The translations under genes and the position numbers were made by a program. Positions 45,890 through 57,421 of a stretch of DNA of 64,000 nt are shown in pieces. Origin of the DNA: Linnemannia hyalina (Eukaryota > Mortierellomycota > Mortierellomycetes > Mortierellales > Mortierellaceae). The DNA lies in contig JAHRHY010000011.1 in assembly GCA_019671135.1 (NCBI GenBank), positions 1,488,001-1,552,000 of the forward strand, written 5' to 3'. The notes below the pieces were generated by a model that was not told the origin of the DNA, ran no database searches, and worked only from the letters and a program-made list of their open reading frames with translations. Within the stretch, counting starts at the first letter, position 1, and each line of letters starts with the position of its first letter.

Positions 45890-48800
45890 ATGGGAAAGGC
45901 AGGAAATAAGAAAAAGGGGAAGAAGCCAAAGGGACCCAACAGGGGACCAATGCAGGGACAGAATGGAAGTGACGATGTCTCAGCCATGGGTAACAATACA
46001 ATTGACAAATGCATTTGCAATGTACTAGACCGCTGACAGAAAAGAAGGAGAGGGAAAGAGCAATGGGCAAAAGAACCGACCTTTTTGTTTCGCCTTTGTT
46101 ACTCGTATATGAACCGCTTAGACGATGCTATTTTGGCGCAAGTGATTGCGAGATCCCAGAAGGACGCCGATATCGCCTCAGTGGAAGAATCCGCCTTGTC
46201 TGTGGCAATTGCTGCCTCCCTGGAGCTTGCTAACGCGAATGTCAACAACAACACGCCAAACAATACCGCCGCACTCGACGGAGCAGCAGGAGACGCCGAC
46301 ACGACACCAAACCCACCGACCGACGAAGAAAGCATCGACACCCTGCTCAAGGACACTCTCGGAGACGACGACGACGACGAAGTCCAATTGGCAGCGGGGA
46401 TCGAAAAGTGTCCCCATCTCAAGGAAGCCGTCAAGTTGCCCAAGATCCGAAAGACTCTAACTGCAACCCACCCAGTTCCTGCAGACTTGGACCACTGTCA
46501 TGGATGTCAGGATCAACACGCAAAATTTACGAGTATCGCTCAACAGTTGGGGGTGCCACTGTCTATATTGGCCTTATCGGACCCCATAGATGACATGTTG
46601 GAACCCTTACCGCTGGACGCTTTGTGGCTCTGTCTTGCGTGTTCTGAGATCAATTGTGGGAGGATGTTTAAGAAACATGGCGTTGCGCATCATAACAAGG
46701 TTACGAATAATCATCCTTTGGCTATGAACCTCGGGTCCATGGACGTTTGGTAAGTGTTTGATGGATTTTTGTTCTGGCGGTCTATGTTAATTGCTCTACG
46801 ATTTTGTACTGACCGAGAAATGTGGATCTTCACACAATGTAGGTGTTATGAGTGCGATGACCAGGTGGTGACATCCAAAGACAAGAACCCAATCCTTCAG
46901 GAATGTCAGGCACTCCTTGCCAGAACTCTTCAAGGAAAGCAAGCAAAGGCCAGAGGTACGTGTGTTCCTTCTTCGATACTTGTGGCGCAAACGGCTTTGG
47001 AGTCGGACCACAACGCGCTTTTTATATATCTCGGATCACTAACCATGAGCATTTTCCAAAAATCAAACATGTAGAGGGCTTGCTAGCACAATCCAGGAAA
47101 GGGAAGGGCCACAAAGACAGCAAGGTCAAGGTCTACGCACCAGGACTCCAGAACCTCGGCAACACCTGCTTCTTCAACTCGGTCATGCAAGTCCTGGTTG
47201 AAACAAAGTCCCTCCGCGAGATCCTCTCCGACAACAACAACAACAACAACAGCCACTCCTCCAAATCCATCTCTGCGACCACACGAACAGGACTGGGGCC
47301 TTTAACGACGAATTTCAAGGACTTTTTGTTCACCATGTGGAAACAAAAGGGTGGGACCGTGACCCCTCGAGATTTGTTTACGCAGATTGCGAAGAAGTGG
47401 AAGGTTTTCCGTGGATTTCGGGAGCAAGATAGTCAGGAGCTGATGCGGCATTTGTTGGAGGGTATTCGGCAGGAAGAGGCTGCCTTAATCAAAAAGCGAC
47501 TTGCCGAGGAAGAGCAGCAGCCGCAAGTTGGCGAGGAGGCCAAGTCGGAGGTCGCAGCGCCACCAAAGTATGTCCCTTTCATTGACACTTGCTTCTCTGG
47601 AAAGCTCGTTAGTGTCATTGTTTGTGACGCGTGCAAGAAGGTACAGAGTTCATGTTCATATCCTTTTGACTGAGAGTTACTGAGCGAGACAATGTCTTGG
47701 TACTAACGTGCAATGTTTTTGTAACTATTTACAACATAGTGCTCTTACGCGTACGAGAACTACTACGACCTCTCACTGCCCATCAAGGGAGCCTCAGTAT
47801 CGATCGGTAGTGGAAGTCTAGTGGACCGTCTCAGGGCGAAATCACGCGCGACCGGGTACGAGCTCACGCGTTCATCCGACTCGAGTAACGGTCAAGGGAT
47901 CTTGGAGGCTGACCAGGGGTCCGAAGAGCACTGGCGTCATGTCGAGAAGCTGCTCAAGAACGTCCCCTCCCGGTCGCCCAACTCCGAGGTACTGTCAATT
48001 GAGCGGTCGTTGATCCAGTTCACTAATGTCGACCTTTTGGATGGCGAGGATAAGTTTGCCTGTGAGAACTGCTACAGGTTGGTGGAGTCGTACAAAGCAC
48101 AGGACGGCACGACAGTGGAGGAAGATGGCGCGGCAGAGAAGGAGGAGAAAGAGGGGAAGGAGGAGAAGGAGGAGAAGGAGGAGAAGGAGGTGAAGGAGGC
48201 GAAGGAGGTGAAGGAAGTGAAGGAGGTGAAGGAGGTGAAGGAAGTGAAGGAGGTGAAGGAGGTGAAGGAGGTGAAGGAGGTGAAGGAGGAGAAGGAGGAG
48301 AAGGAGGAGAAGGAGGAGAAGGAGGAGGAGGAGGAGAAGGAGGAGAAGGGGGAGGAGGAGGAAGAGAAGACCGAGACAAAGGACAGTGCTGCTACCGCCG
48401 GGAAGCCAAAGGCGTCGAATGCTATTCTTCGTAGGGCGTACAAGCGATATCTCGTCTCAAGTCTCCCGTCGACGCTGGTCATCCACCTGAAGCGGTTCGA
48501 GCACACAACCACATCGTTTGGACTGACGAAGAAGATAGAGGATCACGTCGATGTCCCTACCGAGCTCGACATGGCTCCGTTCTGTATACCCAGGAATGAG
48601 CTGTACGACGAGACCGAGACTGAAGCCAAGGAGCTTGCGGCCGCCGATGGCTTTGCGAGTGGAGAAACTGGCAGCGGATCGACAAAGTACAAGCTCTACG
48701 GCGCGACAGTCCATCAAGGTTCACTAGCCACGGGCCACTACACCAACTTTGTCCTCTCCTCCAAGGTCGAAGTTCCGCCTACCCCTGTCCTAACAGAGCC

Positions 48801-49197
48801 TGGCAAGCCATCGACGACAACGACAGCGGTTTCGAACGGAGTCGGGGTTGTCTTACCTGATATCCCGCTTTCAGAGATGATGACTCAGCAGAGTTCGAAG
48901 AAAAAGAAGAAAAAGGGCGGTGGAGGTGGAGGTGCTGCTGCTGCTGCAACGAAGAAAGGGGCTGCTGCTGGTGGACCAAATGGTGCAATCTCCCCTGCGG
49001 TCGTGTCGTTGGAGAGTACCACAGCGGAGAGGACCGTGAACGACGACGGTGGACTCACGAAGATGGACGGCGTTGTTCCCGAGCCTGTGAAGGATACTCG
49101 AGAGTGGATCTATTGTAGTGACACCCAGGTGCGGCCTGCTACTTTGGATGAGGTGCTTGCGAGTCGTCCGTACCTCCTTTACTACGAACGGTGCTAG
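45890..49197 (+). CDS. Ubiquitin carboxyl-terminal hydrolase, USP16/USP45 type (ZnF-UBP + USP)
   Basis: Exons 45890-45989, 46122-46749, 46843-46955, 47075-47640 and 47740-49197 give 954 residues. The N-terminus is basic (GNKKKGKKPKGPNRG). Residues ~130-260 form a ZnF-UBP domain (CPHLKEAVK, CHGCQDQ, LWLCLACSEINCGRMFKKHG, HPLAMNL, VWCYECDDQV) that binds the free C-terminus of ubiquitin. The USP fold starts with the Cys box LGNTCFFNSVMQVL (catalytic Cys312), continues with FREQDSQELMRHLLEG and LPSTLVIHLKRFEH, and ends with the His box HQGSLATGHYTNFVL (His802) and ASRPYLLYYER. A Lys/Glu/Val repeat is inserted in the USP domain at ~600-670. Human USP16 deubiquitinates histone H2A; whether this orthologue does so is not shown. 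Confidence 0.92.
48135..48369 (+). repeat. In-frame GAGAAGGAG/GTGAAGGAG microsatellite in the deubiquitinase
   Basis: About 235 bp made almost wholly of AAG-GAG codon pairs with a GAG, GTG or GCG third codon (9-bp unit), encoding (Lys-Glu-Glu/Val)n. It is read as an insertion between two conserved USP segments, so length changes in multiples of 9 would leave the frame intact. Confidence 0.9.
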
Positions 49198-49459
49198 CTA
49201 TTTATTTTTCTGTGTAGGATAGTGTTGATTAGAATGAAGTCGAACGGTCGTCATGTGCTCCATCGAGTCATTTTCAACGGAAAGGTGCACTGTTCGTCAT
49301 TGAACTCGCTTAAAAAAGGCGTTCGTCCCACTTTCCTCTCTTCTTCTTCTTATTCCCTCAACTCACTCTCACTCAACCAAACCTCGTCTTCACTACACCA
49401 CACCACACCATACACCCAAACAACAAAGCCAAAAACACCCCTTTCGTCCATCCAAAGGA

Positions 49460-50782
49460 ATGACACGCACACGCACCGGCGAATACAAGGACTCCTCCAA
49501 CGCCCCACGCGAGCGCCGTCAATCCAGGTAAGCAGCGAAACGTTGACCTCACCTAATAATTCCTCTCATCTACTATTTCCCTTACTGTTTTGCTCTAACT
49601 TGTCATCCTAACATGGATTTCTCACGCTTCATATCGCTCCCTCACTCACGTCGTTCGTTCAACATTCCGCTGTGTGCGTAAAAAATGATATGATGCTAAT
49701 AGGAACGGCTTCTCGGATCCCAGAGCGATCCCCAAGAAGGCCGGTGCTGGACATGGCAACTGGGGTGTCCCGGGATGTGAACTGAACCAGCAGGAGCAGA
49801 CGTCTGCCTTGAGGTAAGCATGTCTGAACTCGTTTTCCTGTGAGATCGTGTGAGGCTCTGGTTGATGAACAATAACGTGGGATGATTGTTCTGTTTGCTC
49901 TTGTTTGTGTTCCCATGGAGCTTGAACAGGGCGTAGCAATAGAAATGGGCGATGGTCGTGGTTGTGACGACTGCCTTTGTTTTTTGCACTACATCGAGCT
50001 GAGGTTGAAAATAACGACAGGGATTGTCGTCTGGGTCATAATATTCATGCAAACATGCAAATGCCATTCATATATTAACTCTATTAATGCTTCCCATTCT
50101 CGTTCACGGCATGTCCTTATTTGTAGTGACAATGTCTCGATGTCCCCTCCTGAGAACAAGATCACGGTAAGGCAGCACACCAAGCATCCATCCACCCCTA
50201 CTTCTTGCCATCTCCTTTTCTCTCAGGAGGAACAACTAGAACAAAAAAAAGGAATGTGAGGGGGAGGGGAGTGACCAAAAAAAAGGCGTGATGGATTTTC
50301 ATTTTTTTTCCCACTGACCCACCAACCGAACCCGGCTGGGCTGGACCTCTTCATGACAGGACAGGTCGTGTCCCTTTTAGAATTGCATGAATATTGCGGG
50401 TTGGATGAAAATTTTCACTGGTCTCACGCGATTCCCTCTCTTCTTCAAAAATGAAGTATAATCACCCACACCACCCACACCACCCACACAAAGTACAAAC
50501 CGTACACCCACACCGACCCTAGCTATTCACTTCCCACCTCCCCACACGATCAATTGTGACAAGGAACGACTCACACGACCTGACATGACTAAACGGTCGC
50601 GATTTTTTTTTTTAAACGGTCCTTCGGTTTACTCTCTTTTTGTACACCCCGCTAATCATCTTCTCCTATCACTCATCCTTTAATAGGTGATTGACGCCGA
50701 GACCTTCACCATGTTGCAGAACAACAGCCGACCCGACAGCCAGGCGCAGTCGACTGCTAATGACGACCAGGTCTCCTCCTAA
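49460..50782 (+). CDS. Stf2/Tma10-like small hydrophilic protein
   Basis: Four small exons, 49460-49527, 49703-49813, 50127-50166 and 50687-50782, splice to 104 residues with consistent phases (2, 2, 0). The start MTRTRTGEYKDSS and the core KKAGAGHGNWGVPGCEL match the MTRT...GSGKGNWGKPGDE pattern of yeast Stf2 and Tma10. Yeast Stf2 is described as an F1Fo-ATPase stabilising factor and desiccation-tolerance hydrophilin. The remainder (NVSMSPPENKIT, TFTMLQNNSRPDSQAQ) is Ser/Gln-rich and probably disordered. The gene is mostly intron (175, 313 and 520 nt). The short third exon (40 nt) rests on the good acceptor TTTGTAG and donor GTAAGG only. Confidence 0.68.
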
Positions 50783-51216
50783 GCAGAACAGCTTCGGCAT
50801 TGCAGGAGGATTCATTGAGGCGCCCACGATGAAGAGCGCACTCGCGACAATCTCACCCCCCTTGGACCAGCTCTAATCGCTCAACCTTGCGTTGTGATAC
50901 TTTGTTTTTTGCAGCCCTTTTTTCCGAATGTGTCTCAGTCCATTCTTTTCAACTTTGAAAAAACACCATTTGTACATAGCTGTAAACAACCAAAAATATA
51001 TAAAAAAAACACCACCCCTACGTACGAACGAGTGATCATGTTCTGCAAATGAGTCAAGGTGAAGGGACCCAGCGGCCCGCAGTAACCAGAGAGTGAGACA
51101 GAACGAAACGGCCTGGGTCAGGCTGTCATGTTTGATATTTGCTGCTGATTTTTATTCTTGAACGGACACACGAAACTTGCTGCACATCTGCAAGTGGGAA
51201 GAGAGATGGGGTGATG
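50783..51216. other. Convergent 3' region between Stf2-like and FAM32A genes
   Basis: 3' UTR-type sequence (T-rich, poly-A runs near 50995-51010). An open frame continues past the Stf2-like stop in another frame but shows no supporting splice site. Confidence 0.45.
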
Positions 51217-52072
51217 TTATCCGGGTCCGACCTTGGGGATATCGTAGTGCTCAGTCATCTCCTCCAGTTTCCGGTTCAACTCCTATTGTATGTACAAAAT
51301 GAAATAACGTTGGGAAGGATTAAGCAAATCGAGTGGGTCTCATTAATTCGCCGTGTTTTGGGAAAATGGTAGAAAATTCTAGACGACAGGGTGCCATTTG
51401 AACCCAGAGCGAACACAGAAACAATAGGGAAAATGGCATTTGACTTACAGCGACCTTCTCCTTGTGCGACTTCATTGCAGACTTGAGGACCTTCTCCTCT
51501 TGCTATTATCGTACAAATGGCAAACAAAAAAGAAAGCATATTTAGTCGTGTCCCCTTGTAATGCTTTCGTGCAAAGTATCACAAACATCAAGGTGGCGCA
51601 TTGTTCTAATAGACGAATCACATACGCGTTTCTTGTGAATCTCCTCGAATCGCTTCTCAGCGGCAGTCTTTTCGAGGACACGGATGGGTTTGGGGGGTGG
51701 AGGGGTTGACTCCTTGGCGTCCAGGGCTGCCTTCACTTTGGCTGGATCGGTCTTTTTCTTCTTCCTAGTGACGAGAAAGAGAGTGGAGGAGGGTAGGCGA
51801 AGGTGGTTAGGACTTTGGAAAGTTAAGGTCGTACACGCTCGAAAAAAGCAGTCCAGTCTGACGAGGTTATTGTCGCCTTGGAGGGGTTGAGTGCAAGGAG
51901 GAGACATGGCGTTGTGTGAACGCGGTTCATGGTGGAGAGTTGGCTAGTTGTTGAAAGTTGTGACTTGAATGCGTGGTTGTAGAAGTGTATTAACGTGCAG
52001 AAATTACTTTTTGTTGATGCCTCCGCCACCCTTGAACTTGAGTGAGCCTCCAGCGGTCTCGTAGTCGGCCAT
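51217..52072 (-). CDS. FAM32A: FAM32A homologue (spliceosome-associated)
   Basis: Four exons, 52072-52008, 51764-51626, 51502-51449 and 51282-51217, give 107 residues. Start MADYETAGGSLKFKGGG, a Lys-rich NLS-like block KKKKKTDPAK, an EKTAAEKRFEEIHKKR helix, KVLKSAMKSHKEKV, and the end LNRKLEEMTEHYDIPKVGPG. This matches human FAM32A, whose C-terminus ends in a near-identical LTEHYDIPKV; there it inserts into the spliceosome active site during exon ligation. The length is close to the human protein (112). The introns (123-243 nt) have standard borders. It is divergent from the C2H2 gene, with 267 bp between start codons. Confidence 0.88.
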
Positions 52073-52339
52073 GGACAAACGGGTTGTTGGTTGATGGGAG
52101 GAAGAGGGGTAGGGGAGAGGAAGTGAGTGGTGTGCTGTGTGGAATGCGAAACGATGTTCTCGCTTCTGATGCTCAGGGGATCATGTGACTGCTCATTTCA
52201 TAGAACAAGCCACGCCACTAAAGTCGATGTCCACACGAAAACAAACAATATTCTTTTTTTTCTTTCAACCTTACCTCAACAACCAACACCAACCAACCAA
52301 CAACCCAACCACTCAACACATACAACACATACAACAAAG

Positions 52340-53248
52340 ATGCTGAAGCGCGCGCACAGGGAACTGGCAAGGAACTCCATCTACACCGAGGTCATGCCCA
52401 CAGGAGACGACGCCCTGTCCGAGATGGAAGCCATGGCCAATTTCTCAGACTCTGGCTCCGACTCTGACAGTTCGTCAGACGAAGATAACGATCTCGGTGG
52501 CGGTGATAGCGATCTGGACAGCGGTGAGGATGCCGAGCTCGAATCCTACATCCAAAAGTATGAAGGATCTCTCAAGAAGGACAAGAAGGACGGTTCAGAC
52601 GACGAGGACGAGGAAGCAGGAAGCGGTTCATCAGATGACGAGGATGCGGAGGAAGAGGCTGAGGAGGAGGAGGCTGAGACACATTTCCGCTGCAAGATCT
52701 GTCCCAAGAAGACGCTCAAGAACGAGACGATGGTCCAGGTGCATCTGAACGGACATGAACACAAGGTCAACCTCAAACTCTACAAAAAGGCGCTCAAGGA
52801 GGACCAGACCAAGGAACAGGTCGACAAGTTGAAGGCCAAGAACCTGAAGAAGAAGGAGAAGGCACTCCTGAAGAAGGAGGACCGCAAGGCTGCCCAGAAG
52901 CTGAAACTCAAGGAGAAGAAGAAGCGACAGTGGGAGAAGAAGATGGCTGCTGCTGCCGCCGCCGCAGGAGGATCGACAAAGGAGATTAAGAAGGTGGAAA
53001 AGATTGTCGAGAAGGCCGAGAAGAAGGTTGAGGAGGTGGTCAAGAAGCAGGACAGGGCCGTCGAGAAAAAGGTCGGCAAGATCGTGGAGAAGGCTGAGCG
53101 GGATGTGGAAAAGAAGGTCGAGAAGATTGTGGAGAAGGCCGAAAAGGATGCGACCAAAACCCTCAACAAGGTCCTCGCCAAGTCTGACAAGAAGGCCTCG
53201 TCGAAGTCCAAACCACCAGCCAAGAAGCAGAAGACCTCCAAGCCCTAA
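52340..53248 (+). CDS. Acidic/basic C2H2 zinc-finger protein, probably nucleolar
   Basis: Intronless, 302 residues. The start MLKRAHRELARNSIYTEVMP is followed by a very acidic Ser/Asp/Glu region (~25-110). One zinc finger of matrin/U1-like spacing follows (CKICPKKTLKNETMVQVHLN then GHEHK, with CX2C and HX5H). The rest is Lys-rich coiled coil with an 11-residue-type repeat around EKKVEKIVEKAEK and a basic end (KSKPPAKKQKTSKP) resembling a nuclear/nucleolar localisation signal. Zinc fingers of this spacing often bind double-stranded or structured RNA. I do not recognise a specific orthologue. The frame also opens farther upstream, but the ATG at 52340 is the first in a plausible mRNA context after the AC-rich leader. 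Confidence 0.8.
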   Translation: MLKRAHRELARNSIYTEVMPTGDDALSEMEAMANFSDSGSDSDSSSDEDNDLGGGDSDLDSGEDAELESYIQKYEGSLKKDKKDGSDDEDEEAGSGSSDDEDAEEEAEEEEAETHFRCKICPKKTLKNETMVQVHLNGHEHKVNLKLYKKALKEDQTKEQVDKLKAKNLKKKEKALLKKEDRKAAQKLKLKEKKKRQWEKKMAAAAAAAGGSTKEIKKVEKIVEKAEKKVEEVVKKQDRAVEKKVGKIVEKAERDVEKKVEKIVEKAEKDATKTLNKVLAKSDKKASSKSKPPAKKQKTSKP

Positions 53249-53606
53249 AAAATAAACCCCAACACCTCCCTGTATCATATCATATCTTTTCAATTCGTAT
53301 CCGTTCGATAATTGGCTCCTGTTGAGTGTTCAGATCGCCCTTCCTTGCTCTTCTTCGAAAATGACGCCGCTTTTGCGCACAGCAGGAAATCACGGACACA
53401 TACTCACATCACACAGACAATAGACCATGTACTGCAAAAGGAGCGACGTGTTCGAGAGGTGAAGCAATGCGTGTATTTCTCCGAAAGGTGACGTGATTTC
53501 TAGTTCGATTTCCCTTTAAAACTTGAAAGGAATCTCATTCACTCTTTTCTCCTCTTCCATTCATGCACCCTCACTCATTCATTCCACACCCGCCAACCCA
53601 TCCGTA
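53249..53606. other. Spacer between C2H2 gene and SDR gene
   Basis: 3' UTR of the C2H2 gene and promoter of the SDR gene. A TTTAAA element lies at ~53515. No gene. Confidence 0.45.
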
Positions 53607-54965
53607 ATGACCAACCCTACCCTCATCATCACCGGCGCCTCCCGCGGTATCGGCCGCTCAATTGCCCTCCTTGCTATCCAGAACTTGAACGCCAACGTTA
53701 TTGGTGTTGCCCGCTCCCAGGCCGCCCTCCAGGAGCTCTCGAGCCATATCGAGACAGAGCTCAAGTTGAAGGATCGCTTCAAGTTTGTTGTTGGCGATGT
53801 CACTGCCGAGTCGACCGCTGTCGAGGTCGTCGATGTTGCCACCAAGTCCTGGAGCGGTCGTCTTGACGGACTTGTTCTTAACGCTGGGTACGTTTTGTTG
53901 CTTCGTTGTATCCATTTGCTGCTGTGTAGTTGAGACGAACGTGTGTGCATGAATCGTGTAAAAAAATAGGGGATGACTGGAGGGATCGTGCAAAGAAATC
54001 TGACCGTTGTGAAATGTCTCTCGTTAACTGCTCCCTTCATTGTAGTATTCTTGAACCTCTTGCACCCATCGCCAACACCAACGTCAAGGACTGGAAGCAG
54101 TAAGTCACATCCGTTACCCTTTTCTTTTCTGTGTTCTCATCCTGTTTTGGAGGCGATCTTTTAGACATCCGACTTGCGCTTGCCTTCGTTGAAGAACTGC
54201 TCCAAAATAAGGCCTCAAATCAATGCTCACACAACATTCCCACAATCGATATCGTTATTGCCCTTAATAGCAACTTTGATGTCAACTTCTTCTCAATCAT
54301 CACCCTCGTCCAGCACGCCCTCCCTGCCCTCCGCGAGTCTAAGGGTCGTGTCATATTTGTCAGCTCTGGCGCTGCTGTCAATGCTTACCACGGCTGGGGC
54401 GCCTACTGCGCGTAAGTCATTCCTTGTCTTTTTACTTTTTTTCCCTATCAAGGAGTAACATTGCTTGCTTATCATGTTTGAAGCGACAAGGACCATTTCT
54501 TACTCAATTGACCTCTTTCTATGTTTTGCTGATGTGATAATAGATCCAAGGCTGCCTTGAAGATGTTCGGAGAGATCCTCGCCAAGGAGGAACCCGAGGT
54601 GACCTCTGTCTCTATCCGCCCTGGTGTCGTCGATACCGAGATGCAGGCCGTCATTCGTCGTGAAGGTAAGAGGACAAGACACAATGATGTTTGGCGCTTT
54701 GCAAAGAAGGAAAAGACGACAGCTTACTAGAAACTAACTACGCAATCTGCTGTTGTTTCTTCCCAATCCACGTGTTGTAGGTGCCACCGGAATGGTCCCC
54801 ACACAGCACGCCCAATTCGTCGACCTCCACACCAGCAAGAAGCTGCTCCATCCCGACCAGCCCGGCCACGTCATTGCCAACTTGGCCGTCAAGGCCCCTT
54901 CGTCGATCAGCGGAAAGTTCTTTTCATGGGACGATGAGGAGTTGGCCGCCCACCAATTGCCCTAA
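53607..54965 (+). CDS. Short-chain dehydrogenase/reductase, IRC24/YIR035C (benzil reductase)-like
   Basis: Five exons, 53607-53887, 54046-54099, 54271-54411, 54544-54665 and 54781-54965, give 260 residues, a full-length classical SDR. NADP site TGASRGIGRS (~9-18); VVGDVT for the adenine-side Asp; LVLNAG for the NNAG motif; catalytic Ser in FVSSGAA; YCASKAALKMF gives the Tyr-x3-Lys pair; SIRPGVVDTEMQ is the PG motif. ILEPLAPI, FDVNFFSIITLVQHALPAL and GKFFSWDDEEL follow the yeast Irc24/YIR035C line (related to sepiapterin reductase) closely. Yeast Irc24 reduces benzil with NADPH; the natural substrate is unknown. Intron donors are all GTAAGT/GTAAGA/GTACGT. Confidence 0.92.
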
Positions 54966-55006
54966 ACCGTCTTTGTCAATTCAGTCTTTGGGGTCTCAAG
55001 TTAATT

Positions 55007-55012
55007 AATAAA
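55007..55012 (+). terminator. Polyadenylation signal of the SDR gene
   Basis: AATAAA 42 bp after the TAA stop, within TTAATTAATAAAAC. Confidence 0.5.
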
Positions 55013-56423
55013 ACATGGCAATTCTAGGAAGTGTACAATTGAAGTGTGGGTGTGGAGCATAGCACAAAAGAAGACTATGCAGTCGCGTGTTTGTTGTCTG
55101 ACCGCATATCCTAGCGAATGAAGAGGGAACAGAAAAAAAGAGTTAGGGGGCCAGTCTCTTTCCACTGCATTGCGACGACTGCGCAGATGATGCCCGCTAT
55201 TTCCTGTCTCAGTCATGTCCCTCTCCCCTTATTTTTCCACCATCGCGAAAATTGTACGATTTGAATGAGCACGCGGAGTGGAAGGGGGTTGAATGACTTG
55301 TGTGTGTGAAGGTGTAAAGGAAGGAGAAGGAGAGGAAGGGGTCATTCGATGCCATTGTTGACGGTTATGAGTCTCGAGCGCCTCCTAATTGCGTGCTCGA
55401 GAAAAAGTGGGGAACCAGGGCGAGAGGGGGTCGAAGAAATAAGAATGGCATAGCAAAGGACAGAGAGGTGCAGGGCGAGGGATAGATTGAACAAAAAAAA
55501 AGGGAGTGTGGGCCATGGTGCAATTCAAGGGGGTCCTTTTGAACTGAATGTGAAATGGCGGTGTAGCGGGAGGGGAGGGTGAAGTTACGGCTCTGTCTAT
55601 GGAAGCCATTCTCATCCCTATGACCCATTCTCTCTGATTTGGTCACGGTGGACAGACAACATGCAGCAAAGCGAAGTGAGTGAACATGGTCACCCAGACC
55701 AAAACATTCGACAACAATCCTTGGCGTTCGGTGCATCGCCCCAGGCTTGAGAAAATGCTTCTTTTCGACCAGCCTGAAGAGCTGACGTTGAGTTATTGAA
55801 CACATTCAGCCCCCCTAGTCAGGCAGGGCTGGGAAGGTTCTACGTATGAGAAAACCGATCAATCCAAAAACGCACAATCGATAGCTGTTAACATTGGAAT
55901 TGTGATTATTAAGCGAGGCGGCGCGAGAGTTTGTAGAGTGGTATAACAAGGAGTGGGGGCTTGGGTCTGGGCAAGAAGATTAGCCTGCCAGGTTTCAAGT
56001 ATTTTATCTGATCCAGCTTTTTGTGTAAAGTACAGTACGAGTGCCATGGTACATTACAAGTGATCGGGGTAGTTTTGAAAAAGGTGAACGAGAGAGCGAA
56101 CGTGTCCAGCCAATTAGATTTTGATTTCAAAGCGCGCCTCGTTCTCCTTGAGGGACTGCTTTTGCCACATTCATCGCCGCTTGCATTATTAATCAACTCT
56201 GGCATATTTGACATTGGGCAAAGAAGGCACTGAAGGAGAAAGCACCATTTGACGACATCCCTCAGCTTGAAAAACAAGCGGGCCAATCGAAGACGCGGAA
56301 CCAAGAGGAGCTAATTGGAGAATACAGAGGCTGGTGTTAACCCTTTCACACCTTGCTCCTCTCATAACACACACACACTTGCCTCGCCCACACTCTAACA
56401 GCCAGCGGGGACCCAATGTCAAG

Positions 56424-56431
56424 TATAAAAG
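56424..56431 (+). promoter_or_regulatory. TATA box of the glutathione S-transferase gene
   Basis: TATAAAAG, 118 bp upstream of the ATG, followed by a CA/CT-rich leader with ACAACAAACACAC just before the start; a strong-promoter arrangement. Confidence 0.65.
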
Positions 56432-56541
56432 CAAGGCCATTTGCCCGGTTCTCCCACTTTTCATTATCTCTTCATCTCCAACACCAAACACAACAACCAC
56501 TCTTCCACTCAAGAACCAGTAACATCTACAACAAACACACA

Positions 56542-57421
56542 ATGGCCGCTACCAACGTTTCCCTCCCCATCCCCACCAAGGCTGATACCACCGTCCTCGG
56601 CCAGGCTGCCAAGTCGACCGACTCTACATACAAGATCCTCTACTTTGGACTCCACGGCCGCGGTGAATTGACCCGTACCCTCCTTGCCTACAGCGGCGCC
56701 AAGTGGGAGGAGCTCCCTGTCGTAAGTGTCTCATCCTCCTTGTGTTGTTCGCGCTGTTGTTCATGAATGTCGATCGATCAATTGCAATTAAAATGTCTCT
56801 AACATTTGGCACCAATCCTTCCCATTTGATATTTCGTTCTCTCTCTAACAGGACTGGGCTACCCAGAAGGACCAAACTCCCTTCAAGTGCCTCCCCGTTG
56901 TCTACGAGACCACCCAAGACGGCACCATCCTCGAATTGGCCGAGTCCCAAGCCATCGAGCGCTACCTCGCCAACAAGTACGGCCTCTACGGCAAGAATGC
57001 CTACGAGACCCACAAGGTCGAGCAGATCTTCTCTTCTGCCGACGGCGTCACCCAAACCTTCTCCCAAAAGATCGTCGGTGTCGCCCAGGACAAGCGTGTC
57101 GAGGAAGCCAACAAGTTCTACGTCGAGGTCCTCCCCAAGTTTATCGGTATCCATGAAGCCCACTTGGCCAAGAACGGTTCCAACGGACACTATCTCGGAA
57201 ACTCGGCTACGCTTGCTGATATCAAGGTTGCACACTTGATCGATCGTCTGTTGTTCTTGAGACCCAAGGGTGCCGATGAGGTGCCCATCTCGGCCGAGAA
57301 GACTCCCAACTTGTGGAAGGTTTTGGAGAAGGTTAACAGCCACCCTTCTTTGGCTGCTTGGAAGAAGAGTGAGCGCTACCAGGAGCTCAACGCTGGCACC
57401 TTGAGCATGTTCAAGTTCTAA
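56542..57421 (+). CDS. Glutathione S-transferase (sigma-like)
   Basis: Exons 56542-56721 and 56852-57421 give 249 residues. The N-terminal thioredoxin fold starts at ~30: YKILYFGLHGRGELTRTLLA with the Tyr of the YF motif as probable catalytic residue, KCLPVVYET (cis-Pro) and LELAESQAIERYLANKYGL (ESxAI glutathione-binding). The all-helical C-terminal domain has SNGHYLGNSATLADIKVAHL (N-capping box) and ends HPSLAAWKKSERYQELNAG. The layout is that of sigma-type and fungal GSTs conjugating glutathione to electrophiles. The single intron is after Val60. Codon use is strongly C-ending and the promoter has a TATA box, both suggesting high expression. A decayed relative with the same intron position lies at 63683-62689. 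Confidence 0.93.

Larger units (their letters stand above)
54966..56541. other. Spacer and GST promoter
   Basis: Holds the SDR 3' UTR with AATAAA at 55007. About 1.2 kb follows in which I recognise no gene, then the glutathione transferase promoter (TATA at 56424). Confidence 0.5.

Noticed and set aside
48023..48512. Pro/Ser/Phe-rich minus-strand frames in the deubiquitinase
   Set aside because: Shadows of the AAG-GAG microsatellite read in antisense.
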